Shown here: piece after piece, positions 40,903-47,396 of the stretch
Numbering within the stretch: position 1 is the stretch's first letter
Layout of the letters: each line of letters starts with the position of its first letter
Source of the DNA: JAPUME01 sp964605715
Lineage (GTDB): Bacteria > Acidobacteriota > Terriglobia > UBA7540 > JAPUME01
DNA: 47,396 bases
Assembly: GCA_964605715.1 (NCBI GenBank)
Contig: CAZSDV010000008.1
Span: forward strand, 1-47,396
Direction: 5' to 3'
Notes under the pieces: generated by a model
Database searches by the model: none
What the model was told of the DNA's origin: nothing
Seen by the model: the letters and a program-made list of their open reading frames with translations, nothing else
Position numbers and translations under genes: made by a program

Positions 40903-43030
40903 TTACAATTGGCCTGAGCCAGGAAAAACAAGACTTATAGGTAGGCGCATTAATCGAGTGGACGGGCCAGCCAAGGTGTCCGGTGCTGCCAAGTATAGCT
41001 ACGATTTGAATTTGAGCGGGATGCTCTATGGGAAGATTCTCCGTTCTCCACATGCACACGCGAAGATCGTGAGCATTGATACCAGTGGAGCCAAGAACCT
41101 TCCTGGCGTTAAAGCAGTTCGGGTAATCCAGGAAGCTGGCGCTGAGATCAAATGGGCCGGAGATGAGATTGCAGGTGTGGCTGCGGTTAGTGAAGAGGTT
41201 GCCGAAGACGCATTGAGACAGATTAAGGTTGAATACGAGCCGCTACCTCACGTGGTCAATGAAGAGGATCTGACCAAGGTAAGTGGAAGAGAGAAGCCAG
41301 CGCAGGAGCAGCTCAAGGGCGAACCGGGCGAGGCCCTTAAGAACGCGGATGTCGTCTCGGAAGGCTACTACGGCAATGCGGTTATTACCCATTGTTGTTT
41401 GGAACCGCACGGGCAGATTGTCAGCTGGGATAGTGATGACAGCCTTACGGTGTATGCCTCCACGCAGAATGTTTCCGGGTTGGCAGGGCAGCTTGGTGAG
41501 GCGCTTGAGATACCCGTACCCAATATCCGTGTTTATTGCCAGAACATGGGTGGGGGATTCGGTAGCAAGTTTGGCATTGACCGTTGGGGTGTTGAATGCG
41601 CGAGGTTGGCGAAGCTAGCTGAAGCGCCGGTTAAGATGATGCTTGAGCGGGACGCAGAGTTAGAAGTGGCCGGTGGACGACCGTCACTTTTTGCAAATGT
41701 GAAAGTTTCCGCCGACAAGGATGGCACTATCACCGGTTGGCAGTCGGAATCGTGGGGAACTGGAGGTATGGGCGGAGCGGGCGTTCCTCCGTTACCTTAT
41801 GTGCTCACGGGAATTCCTCATCAGAAAAGAAAACACACCTTCATTTCTACCAACATAGGCGGAGCGCGGGCATGGCGCGCACCTAATCATCCCCAGGCAT
41901 GCCTCGTAACGATGGGAGCCGTTGATGATCTGGCGGCCAAACTAAACATGGATCCTCTCGACCTAGTTTTGAAGAACACGGATCTGGTAGGTGAACGGAA
42001 AGACGTCTACCGAGAAGAGTTTATGAAGGGTGCCGAGTTAATGGATTGGAGGAAGAAGTGGCGTCCCCGTGGCCAGAAACGAGTGGGGCACAAGGCCTAT
42101 GGATTAGGGTTAGGAATGCACACTTGGGGTGGTCGCGGCCATAACAGCACCTGCAGCCTTTCCATTAATCCAGACGGATCAGTTGAGGTGAATTTAGCGA
42201 GCCAAGATCTCGGGGTGGGGACCCGCACCATCGTTGCCATCACCGCGGCGGAGACTTTCGGTTTAGCCTTGGAAGATATCCGCGTAAACCTAGGTGACAA
42301 TCGTCTACCGGTTTCCGGACCATCCGGTGGTAGCACTACAGTGGGTGGAGTTAGTTCATCAACACGTCGTGCGGCTCAGGATGCCCTAGAACAAATACTA
42401 AATCGCACAGCTCCTGCGCTGGACACAAGCCCAGACCAACTGATTGTTGAAGGCGGGCGGATTCAGGTAAAGGGTAATTCATCCAAGAGTATTTCATGGA
42501 AGCAGGCATGCGGTCGTTTAGGTGTTAACTCGATTACGACCACAGGCAGAAATCCTGGAAAGGGAAGCCTTAACTCAAGTGGCGTCGGCGGCATCCAGAT
42601 GGCTGAAGTTAGCGTAGATACCGAAACCGGCGTTGTAAGAATGGAAAAGTTTGTTGCCGTGCAAGATTGTGGCTTAATACTCAACATGAAAACGGCCGAG
42701 AGTCAGGTTTATGGATCCATAATCATGGGCATCACTTATTCTTTGTACGAAGAAAAAATCATGGACGACGTTACTGGGCAGATGCTTAATCCTAATATGG
42801 AGTTCTATCGACTTGCGGGACTTGGTGATATTGGCGAGATTGTCGTTCATATGATGACCGGACCTGGTTACGATGACCGGGGTGTCATTGGGTTGGGTGA
42901 GCCACCGGTGATATCACCTGGCGCGGCCATTGCCAATGCGGTTGCCAATGCTATTGGCGTCCGGGTTTCTACTTTGCCGCTTACTCCTGATAGGGTCCTT
43001 GCGGCTTTGGAGAAAGGAGGGGTTGCCTGA
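40895..43030 (+). CDS. Molybdopterin-binding catalytic subunit of the molybdenum hydroxylase
   Basis: This subunit holds the molybdenum cofactor and hydroxylates an aldehyde, heterocycle or similar compound with water-derived oxygen. The 711-residue protein has GRRINRVDGPAKVSGAAKYS at the N-terminus, the glycine-rich QNMGGGFGSKFG, GGARAWRAPNHPQ (active-site arginine region) and near the C-terminus the catalytic glutamate in VIGLGEPPVISPG. AWRAP resembles PaoC/YagR and lacks the AYRCSFR loop of CO dehydrogenase, so carbon monoxide is an unlikely substrate. Its start overlaps the [2Fe-2S] gene, with GGAGG eight bases upstream, and its stop overlaps the FAD gene (TGATG). Confidence 0.92.
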   Translation: MADYNWPEPGKTRLIGRRINRVDGPAKVSGAAKYSYDLNLSGMLYGKILRSPHAHAKIVSIDTSGAKNLPGVKAVRVIQEAGAEIKWAGDEIAGVAAVSEEVAEDALRQIKVEYEPLPHVVNEEDLTKVSGREKPAQEQLKGEPGEALKNADVVSEGYYGNAVITHCCLEPHGQIVSWDSDDSLTVYASTQNVSGLAGQLGEALEIPVPNIRVYCQNMGGGFGSKFGIDRWGVECARLAKLAEAPVKMMLERDAELEVAGGRPSLFANVKVSADKDGTITGWQSESWGTGGMGGAGVPPLPYVLTGIPHQKRKHTFISTNIGGARAWRAPNHPQACLVTMGAVDDLAAKLNMDPLDLVLKNTDLVGERKDVYREEFMKGAELMDWRKKWRPRGQKRVGHKAYGLGLGMHTWGGRGHNSTCSLSINPDGSVEVNLASQDLGVGTRTIVAITAAETFGLALEDIRVNLGDNRLPVSGPSGGSTTVGGVSSSTRRAAQDALEQILNRTAPALDTSPDQLIVEGGRIQVKGNSSKSISWKQACGRLGVNSITTTGRNPGKGSLNSSGVGGIQMAEVSVDTETGVVRMEKFVAVQDCGLILNMKTAESQVYGSIIMGITYSLYEEKIMDDVTGQMLNPNMEFYRLAGLGDIGEIVVHMMTGPGYDDRGVIGLGEPPVISPGAAIANAVANAIGVRVSTLPLTPDRVLAALEKGGVA

Positions 43031-44019
43031 TGGAAGCCTTCGAATATTCTCATCCTAAATCGAAAGAAGAGGTAGTTAGCTTGCTGGGTAGTGACTGGGG
43101 AACCACTGCTTTATTGGCCGGTGGAACTGACTTACTCAGCTTAATGAAGGACTATATTGAAACACCGAGTCGCGTCGTAAGTTTGAGTTCGGTGAAGGAG
43201 CTGGAGGGTGTGAGCTACGATACATCATCCGGTTTGCGCCTTGGCGCCTTGTCAACCTTGGATGAGTTAATTGACAGCAAGGACGCTAATCGGGAATACC
43301 CAGGGCTGGTGCAGGCGGCTGAAGGAATCACAAGCCCCCAGATCCGGAGCCGGGGTACCGTTGGAGGCGACCTTTGTCAACGGCCTCGTTGTTGGTACTA
43401 TCGGGGCGGTCTCGGGTTGTTGGCTAGAGGACAGAATGGAAAGTCGTTAGTTCCAGACGGTGATAACCGTTACCATGCCATCCTAGGCAACTCTGGCCCC
43501 GCCTATTTCCTGAACCCCTCAAGCTTGGCTCCCGTACTGGTTGCCTTGGGGGCAAGAGCTCGGATTTTTGGACCGAAAGGGGCCCGGGAAGTTCCTCTGA
43601 GTGGGTTTTTTCTTGCACCCCGCAAGGACGGAGACCGTGAGAATGTTTTAAAAGCCAACGAAATATTGACAGAGGTTTTTGTGCCTCCGCCAGAGGGCAT
43701 GCGGAGTGCCACGTATGAAGTTCGTCAGAGGGAATCCCTCGACTGGCCTCTGGCAGCCGCCTCTGCTGTTTTGAAACTCAATGGGACAACCGTCGAGAGT
43801 GCTCGAGTGGTATTGGGACATGTAGCCCCTACTCCCTGGCCTTCTCGGGATGCCGAAAGGGTCTTGGCCGGGAAAAGCCTGACTGAAGAAATTGCTGGTC
43901 TGGCTGGCCAAGCTGCCGTTCGTAGGGCGAAACCTCTCAGCAAGAATGCTTATAAGGTGCGGCTTGCGGCGGTGGCAGTGAAGCGTGCCATCCTGCGGGC
44001 AGCGGAAGGAGCGATCTGA
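43030..44019 (+). CDS. FAD-binding subunit of the molybdenum hydroxylase
   Basis: This subunit passes electrons from the iron-sulfur subunit to the external acceptor. The 329-residue protein has LLAGGTDLLSLMKD (FAD pyrophosphate loop), SSVKELEGV, ITSPQIRSRGTVGGDLCQRP and DNRYHAILGNSGPAYFLNPS, then the C-terminal CO-dehydrogenase-flavoprotein domain (YEVRQRESLDWPLAAASAVL). The segment after GGDLCQRPRCWYYR belongs to the PaoB/YagS type, in which a loop binds a [4Fe-4S] cluster. Here only two cysteines (CQRPRC) remain and the following loop has none, so the extra cluster is probably lost. GGAGG precedes the ATG. Confidence 0.9.
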   Translation: MEAFEYSHPKSKEEVVSLLGSDWGTTALLAGGTDLLSLMKDYIETPSRVVSLSSVKELEGVSYDTSSGLRLGALSTLDELIDSKDANREYPGLVQAAEGITSPQIRSRGTVGGDLCQRPRCWYYRGGLGLLARGQNGKSLVPDGDNRYHAILGNSGPAYFLNPSSLAPVLVALGARARIFGPKGAREVPLSGFFLAPRKDGDRENVLKANEILTEVFVPPPEGMRSATYEVRQRESLDWPLAAASAVLKLNGTTVESARVVLGHVAPTPWPSRDAERVLAGKSLTEEIAGLAGQAAVRRAKPLSKNAYKVRLAAVAVKRAILRAAEGAI

Positions 44020-44022
44020 ACC

Positions 44023-44244
44023 ATGTATGAGCCATTGCACACTCTCTACCCTGGCCACTCGCTTTGCCGACGCTTGAGGACGAAGGGCATGTTTATTGAA
44101 GTTGAGGAGGTAGATCCAAGCGTTGAAGGAACAAGTGATGGAACGTTCTGGTGCACGCACACCCAGAATTGCCTGGGACCCGATGGACAGGTGGCTGACG
44201 CGAATAATTGCCAGGTTACCCGTGGATGTTTTGAGAAGGCCTAA
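44023..44244 (+). CDS. Small cysteine-containing protein at the end of the molybdenum hydroxylase operon
   Basis: This 73-residue protein has no known name. It contains five cysteines: one early (SLCRRL) and four in the C-terminal half (FWCTHTQNCLGP, NNCQVTRGCFEK). The latter spacing, C-x5-C-x12-C-x5-C, suggests a metal site or disulfides. There is no signal peptide. It begins 3 bp after the FAD-subunit stop and so is probably cotranscribed and linked to the enzyme, perhaps in assembly. The function is unknown. Confidence 0.65.
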   Translation: MYEPLHTLYPGHSLCRRLRTKGMFIEVEEVDPSVEGTSDGTFWCTHTQNCLGPDGQVADANNCQVTRGCFEKA

Positions 44245-44342
44245 TTTAACCCAATTGTGGATCTCTGGTGATTGTAAAATCTACCCTATTTTTGTATTAG
44301 TTTGAGGTTCAGTGGTGGGTTATTGGGTTTCCTTGATTATCC

Positions 44343-44371
44343 TTGACCCCGGATATGGGATGGGTGAGAAT
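44343..44371 (+). promoter_or_regulatory. Candidate promoter of the DUF1326 gene
   Basis: TTGACC (44343-44348) and GAGAAT (44366-44371) are spaced by 17 bp. The -10 matches only four of six positions, so this is tentative. The gene start at 44428 lies about 50 bp downstream of the predicted transcription start. Confidence 0.35.
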
Positions 44372-44427
44372 GAGGCGATCCGCGTTGGGAGTGCTTGCGT
44401 AGGCCATTGAGGAGGATGAAAGGAACA

Positions 44428-45096
44428 ATGAAACATTTAGCCTGGGTTGCTTTGAGCTTGGTTTTTATGGCTGGGATCACCCTTCCGGCTGCCGCTGGTA
44501 TCCGTGGTGACTACGTAGAGGTACGTAGCGCGGACGTTTATACGGGACCCTGTTTTGCTAACGGGGAAGTCGGTTTGGTTGGGAATGAGGCGATCCTCGC
44601 GTGGAAGGTTAACGAGGGAGACTGGAGGGGCACAAAGCTAGATGGGTTAAGCGTGGTGGCTGTGGTCAAGGCTAATGCCACGTTGGGCGACCCATTTCAC
44701 AGTCCCTATCCGGCCAAGGCAGTGCTGATTTTTGATCAAAGGGCAACCTCAGAGCAGCGGACAGCCCTGAGGGCCTTTGCTCATGCTGAAGCGGGAGGCC
44801 TATTGGATGATGTTGTAGGCACTGAAGCTGTTCCCATCAAACTTGAAGTTGGTACCGGCAGTAACCACGGCCAGGTAAGATTAGGTGCAGGCCTGCTGGC
44901 GAGCATTGAGACACGCCCTTATAACGAAGGTGACCATTTCTGCGGAAACGAGTCTGTTTACTATCCCCCGCTCACCAAGCTTAACCACTCCATGGCGGCA
45001 TATGCTGTATTCGACCAGTATAAAGGTAAAGGTCTTGGCACTACCTGGAGTCGGTTCGGAAAACGAAGCGCTTTTGTGGGGAGCTTCGCTCGCTAG
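44428..45096 (+). CDS. Exported DUF1326-domain protein
   Basis: The 222-residue product starts with a typical Sec signal peptide (MKHLAWVALSLVFMAGITLP, cleavage after AAA). The rest matches the DUF1326 family from memory: GIRGDYVEVRSADVYTGPCF, EAILAWKVNEGDWRG and AVLIFDQRATSEQRTALRAF. No biochemical role is established for the family. The ATG at 44428 is preferred; an ATG at 44416 directly abuts the GGAGG and is too close. The gene is followed by a strong terminator, so it forms a single-gene unit or the tail of the molybdenum hydroxylase operon. Confidence 0.8.
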   Translation: MKHLAWVALSLVFMAGITLPAAAGIRGDYVEVRSADVYTGPCFANGEVGLVGNEAILAWKVNEGDWRGTKLDGLSVVAVVKANATLGDPFHSPYPAKAVLIFDQRATSEQRTALRAFAHAEAGGLLDDVVGTEAVPIKLEVGTGSNHGQVRLGAGLLASIETRPYNEGDHFCGNESVYYPPLTKLNHSMAAYAVFDQYKGKGLGTTWSRFGKRSAFVGSFAR

Positions 45097-45123
45097 AACG
45101 ACCAAAGGTTTTTAGAAGTCGAT

Positions 45124-45162
45124 AACGGGAAGTTACGGGGTGTAACTTCCCGTTTGCTTTTT
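45124..45162 (+). terminator. Rho-independent terminator after the DUF1326 gene
   Basis: A perfect 13-bp stem, AACGGGAAGTTAC (45124-45136) with GTAACTTCCCGTT (45142-45154), encloses the loop GGGGT and is followed by TGCTTTTT. It lies 27 bp after the stop codon. Confidence 0.92.
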
Positions 45163-45189
45163 CCCCTGCATAGGGCCAGGAGGATGGGT

Positions 45190-45882
45190 GTGCGCCGAAA
45201 AATAATATTAGGTGTTTGGTTTTCGATTTGGTTAGCGGGCTGGGTTTTTGCTGGTGGCTCTGCGAGTTACAGAGTGGAGCGAGCTGGTGAAGTTTCAGCC
45301 TCCGATGTGCCTTTGGCCATGGGGGAGCTACTTCAAGCGGACGGGGCACGGCTTTTGGATGCCAATGGGAAGGCGCTGTTTGAAATTTGGCTCCGGCTTC
45401 CAATGGTCACGAAGGTTAGTGCATATACCCCTTCCGATGTTCTTTACGGGACGCTGGAAAAGGGTGCATGGCTGGGTGTACTTCATTGCCCTTCAGGGGG
45501 TACAGATTTCCGGGGGCAAGCCATTCCGTCAGGTTACTACTCTATGCGTTACCAGCATATTCGCCAGGATGGAAATCATATGGGAGTTAGCCTCTACCGT
45601 GACTTCGCCTTGTTGGTTCCTGCCCTTGCAGATACGAACATTAACACGCCTCTTAGCTTTGCAGAAGCTGTAAAACTTAGCGCAAGGGTTTCTGGGACCA
45701 ATCACCCGGCAATCCTAAGTTTAGCAACTCCGAGTGAAGGAAAAACATCCGCTTACCCTGCCGTAACCCAGGATGATTTAGGACACTGGGTTCTTGAGAC
45801 CAAGTCTCAGTTAAAGGATCAAGGTGGTCCGCAGGCCGAGTTCTCTTTTGCTATTATTCTTGTGGGGCAGGCAGAATTTTAG
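45190..45882 (+). CDS. Exported protein of unknown function
   Basis: This product of about 230 residues begins with a basic stretch and a hydrophobic segment (KIILGVWFSIWLAGWVFAGG), a signal peptide or anchor. I do not recognise the family; a remote likeness to DUF2911 is possible (ALFEIWLRLPM, IPSGYYSMRYQ). A central GNHMGVSLYRDFALLVPA segment looks conserved. Strands dominate the rest. I chose the GTG at 45190 because AGGAGG stands six bases upstream; the ATG at 45184 would abut that site. It begins just after the terminator of the DUF1326 gene. Confidence 0.65.
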   Translation: MRRKIILGVWFSIWLAGWVFAGGSASYRVERAGEVSASDVPLAMGELLQADGARLLDANGKALFEIWLRLPMVTKVSAYTPSDVLYGTLEKGAWLGVLHCPSGGTDFRGQAIPSGYYSMRYQHIRQDGNHMGVSLYRDFALLVPALADTNINTPLSFAEAVKLSARVSGTNHPAILSLATPSEGKTSAYPAVTQDDLGHWVLETKSQLKDQGGPQAEFSFAIILVGQAEF

Positions 45883-45924
45883 AGGCAAACCAATATTAAT
45901 AAAAAATCTAAAGGACAATTCCTC

Positions 45925-46359
45925 TTGCTATCTTGGTTCGGGTTTCTCGGGGTAGCTATTTTTTTGGTCACCGCAGGTGTGCTAAATGGGTGGTCTGCAG
46001 AACAAAAGGCATCAACTGTAACTATTGATGGGATGCTGATCCATGTCGAGAATGGCAATCCAGTTCTCATGGAAAGGCAAAGACGCTATCACCTCACGGT
46101 CACTCAGGAACATCTGATGGCTACGCTTCGCGACGGCCAACTTCAAGGCAGAAAAATGCGCCTAGAGGGCAGGCTCGAGAAGGAGGGAGTGTTCGAAGTT
46201 GCAAAGCTATTTACGCTTCGCAACGACCAACCCCATAAGGTTCGTTACTTTTGTGAAATCTGCAACATCACTGCTGTCAAGCCCGGCCCATGTGCCTGTT
46301 GTCAGGGTCCCACTGAGCTTCAGGAGATCCTTGCCACTCCTGAGAATGACTGGCGATGA
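45925..46359 (+). CDS. Exported small protein with C-terminal cysteine cluster
   Basis: The 144-residue protein starts with TTG and has a signal-like hydrophobic segment (WFGFLGVAIFLVTAGVLNGW). The middle part (residues 32-105) looks like a small beta barrel with a duplicated OB-like pattern (TVTIDGMLIHVENG; MRLEGRLEKEGVFEV). The C-terminal part contains the cluster C-x2-C-x9-C-x-C-C (FCEICNIT then GPCACCQGP), likely to bind a metal ion. The family is unknown to me. It lies 42 bp after the preceding exported protein on the same strand and is probably cotranscribed. Confidence 0.68.
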   Translation: MLSWFGFLGVAIFLVTAGVLNGWSAEQKASTVTIDGMLIHVENGNPVLMERQRRYHLTVTQEHLMATLRDGQLQGRKMRLEGRLEKEGVFEVAKLFTLRNDQPHKVRYFCEICNITAVKPGPCACCQGPTELQEILATPENDWR

Positions 46360-46432
46360 CCTTCTCTACACCCTCCATCCATCAAGTTATCTTAACCCTA
46401 GAATTTTCATGTATTTTTTGCGTAGGGTAGAT

Positions 46433-47185
46433 TCAATAGCTTTTTTGAAGTGTTAGAAATGTCTCATCAGGTCCATGTAATCTAGAAGTGTCCGAGATGT
46501 TCTTGGGTGAATATTTTTTCAGCAGTTCCACCAGCTGTTCTCCTGATGCAGGTATGGGTACGTTGTCACTGAAGAGAATTTCCCGTGCCTTGATCTTTTT
46601 TCCGTAGAGGTTCCGATTAGCCTTGCCGTCCTGTTTGAGAATGGCACCTTCGAGCGAAATCCCTGCAAACAGGCCGCGAGTTCTGGAATAGGTAAGAATT
46701 TCCGCCCCTAACATAGCATCGGTAGCAGCTTCAAGCGTTCTGCCTTTGGGGCCTGCGGTTGCTGAAGCATCTGCACCCAACTTAAATTTACTCTTCAGGA
46801 GGCTTCGCATGCCTCTAGGATTCATGACCAAAAGGACAAAATCTGCTGAACGCGCGCCGAGCTGGAAGCCAATGTTAAATCCGCCTAGACCGTACATGGC
46901 CGGCGGCCCCCAGGGCCCCCTCCCATTGTCCTTGCGACAGACAAAGGCCCCGCGCCCGTAGCTGCCGCCAATACTAATGGCAAATTTTTTCGTAGAGGGA
47001 ATTATTCCTACGCATTCGGAACGATCCAATAATTCCTGAGGAATACCCTGATCGGGAGCTTCTAGGATTTCCTTGAGGACGATGGCGCAAATCTCAAGCC
47101 TATCCCTTATTTTTTCTTGGACCTGCGCACTTACCAGACTGAATAAGAGCATGACTGATGTAAAACTTAAAGCCAAATATTTCAT
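46433..47185 (-). CDS. SYLF (Ysc84-type) lipid-binding domain protein, exported
   Basis: SYLF domains bind phosphoinositides in eukaryotes; bacterial members are periplasmic with unknown function. The 250-residue product has a Sec signal (MKYLALSFTSVMLLFSLVSA) followed by the domain: LDRSECVGIIPSTKKFAISI, GGSYGRGAFVCR, WGPPAMYGLGGFNIGFQLGA and DFVLLVMNPRGMRSLL. SLEGAILKQD is also typical. AAGGAG stands five bases before the ATG. It converges with the cysteine-cluster gene; I saw no terminator of note in the 73-bp gap. Confidence 0.9.
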   Translation of the reverse strand: MKYLALSFTSVMLLFSLVSAQVQEKIRDRLEICAIVLKEILEAPDQGIPQELLDRSECVGIIPSTKKFAISIGGSYGRGAFVCRKDNGRGPWGPPAMYGLGGFNIGFQLGARSADFVLLVMNPRGMRSLLKSKFKLGADASATAGPKGRTLEAATDAMLGAEILTYSRTRGLFAGISLEGAILKQDGKANRNLYGKKIKAREILFSDNVPIPASGEQLVELLKKYSPKNISDTSRLHGPDETFLTLQKSY

Positions 47186-47396
47186 ACTGTCTCCTTAAAT
47201 GCCAATGTTCCCAGCAGCAATAAGACTGCACTTTCTCAAGCTCTAGGATATCTTAGCCTGGCGCCAATAAACTTGCGCGTGCTGGTTAGCCTGAAAGCCA
47301 CCGGCAATACCGCACTTGCTCTGAACAAGAAGTGGACTGGCATACGATTGGTAACAACAGTAAAGTTGGGAACAGAATCCCGGCCTAGGTGAGATA

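Noticed and set aside
40895..43030. Aerobic carbon monoxide dehydrogenase large subunit (CoxL).
   Set aside because: The AYRCSFR active-site loop is missing; AWRAPNHPQ fits the aldehyde oxidase/PaoC type.
46383..46428. ACCCTA/TAGGGT inverted repeat with nearby T runs as a bidirectional terminator.
   Set aside because: The stem is only six base pairs with a loop above 20 nt; it is too weak to call.
1..47396. CRISPR arrays, insertion sequences, prophage genes and rRNA.
   Set aside because: No regularly spaced repeats, transposase or phage proteins, or rRNA-like sequence were seen anywhere in the window.

Overview
The window is a gene-dense stretch of a bacterial chromosome with GC content near the middle of the range. 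It carries about 43 protein-coding genes and two tRNA genes. A full lipid A/Kdo/heptose gene set (waaA, lpxK, waaF, split hldE, a second heptosyltransferase) shows a Gram-negative, LPS-making organism. Several conserved genes without names, Tat-like signals of the RRDFL type, a ThuA-domain protein, a very long TPR protein, DUF1326 and SYLF proteins together resemble Acidobacteriota. That placement is inference from gene content only. Two 10-N runs (5988-5997 and 21613-21622) mark a draft assembly.

Layout from the left. 16-1551 (minus): trpF and trpC. 1673-4720 (minus): a four-gene, translationally coupled molybdate operon in which a HTH-TOBE regulator leads modA, modB and modC; a perfect 11-bp inverted repeat covers its divergent promoter region. 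4822-6210: a truncated glycosyltransferase-like gene converging on an exported ThuA-domain gene. 6243-9370 (minus): argR-argG-argH with an ARG-box-like palindrome upstream. 9473-10934 (minus): an unknown gene and a DHH phosphoesterase. 11448-14061 (plus): tRNA-Leu and the TPR protein. 14096-15277 (minus): an acyl-CoA dehydrogenase. 15388-21801 (plus): promoter, valS, nadC, birA, coaX and an unknown gene. 22046-28692 (minus): the LPS core/lipid A operon, with one heptosyltransferase gene broken by a frameshift. 28851: tRNA-Glu.

The right-hand part is metabolically the most interesting. 29145-32203 holds an exported-looking FMN alpha-hydroxy-acid oxidase, an exported beta-propeller protein, a tetraheme cytochrome c and a rhodanese. 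It is followed by a D-2-hydroxyacid dehydrogenase (glyoxylate reductase-like) and by glcD-glcE-glcF plus an acetyl-CoA-synthetase-like gene, driven by a near-perfect sigma-70 promoter at 33927-33955. This makes an island of 2-hydroxyacid (glycolate/lactate/glyoxylate) metabolism. A second excellent promoter (40020-40048) and a structured leader of about 170 nt precede a three-subunit molybdenum hydroxylase of the xanthine dehydrogenase/aldehyde oxidase superfamily with a Tat signal on its iron-sulfur subunit, and a small cysteine-containing protein. Three exported proteins of unknown function follow (DUF1326; two unnamed), then a SYLF-domain protein on the other strand. The molybdate importer at the left end could supply the molybdoenzyme at the right end.

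I saw no CRISPR array, insertion sequence, prophage or rRNA. The best candidates for something undescribed are the exported 2-hydroxyacid oxidase/cytochrome module, the Mo-hydroxylase with its secreted neighbours, and the operator architecture of the mod operon.
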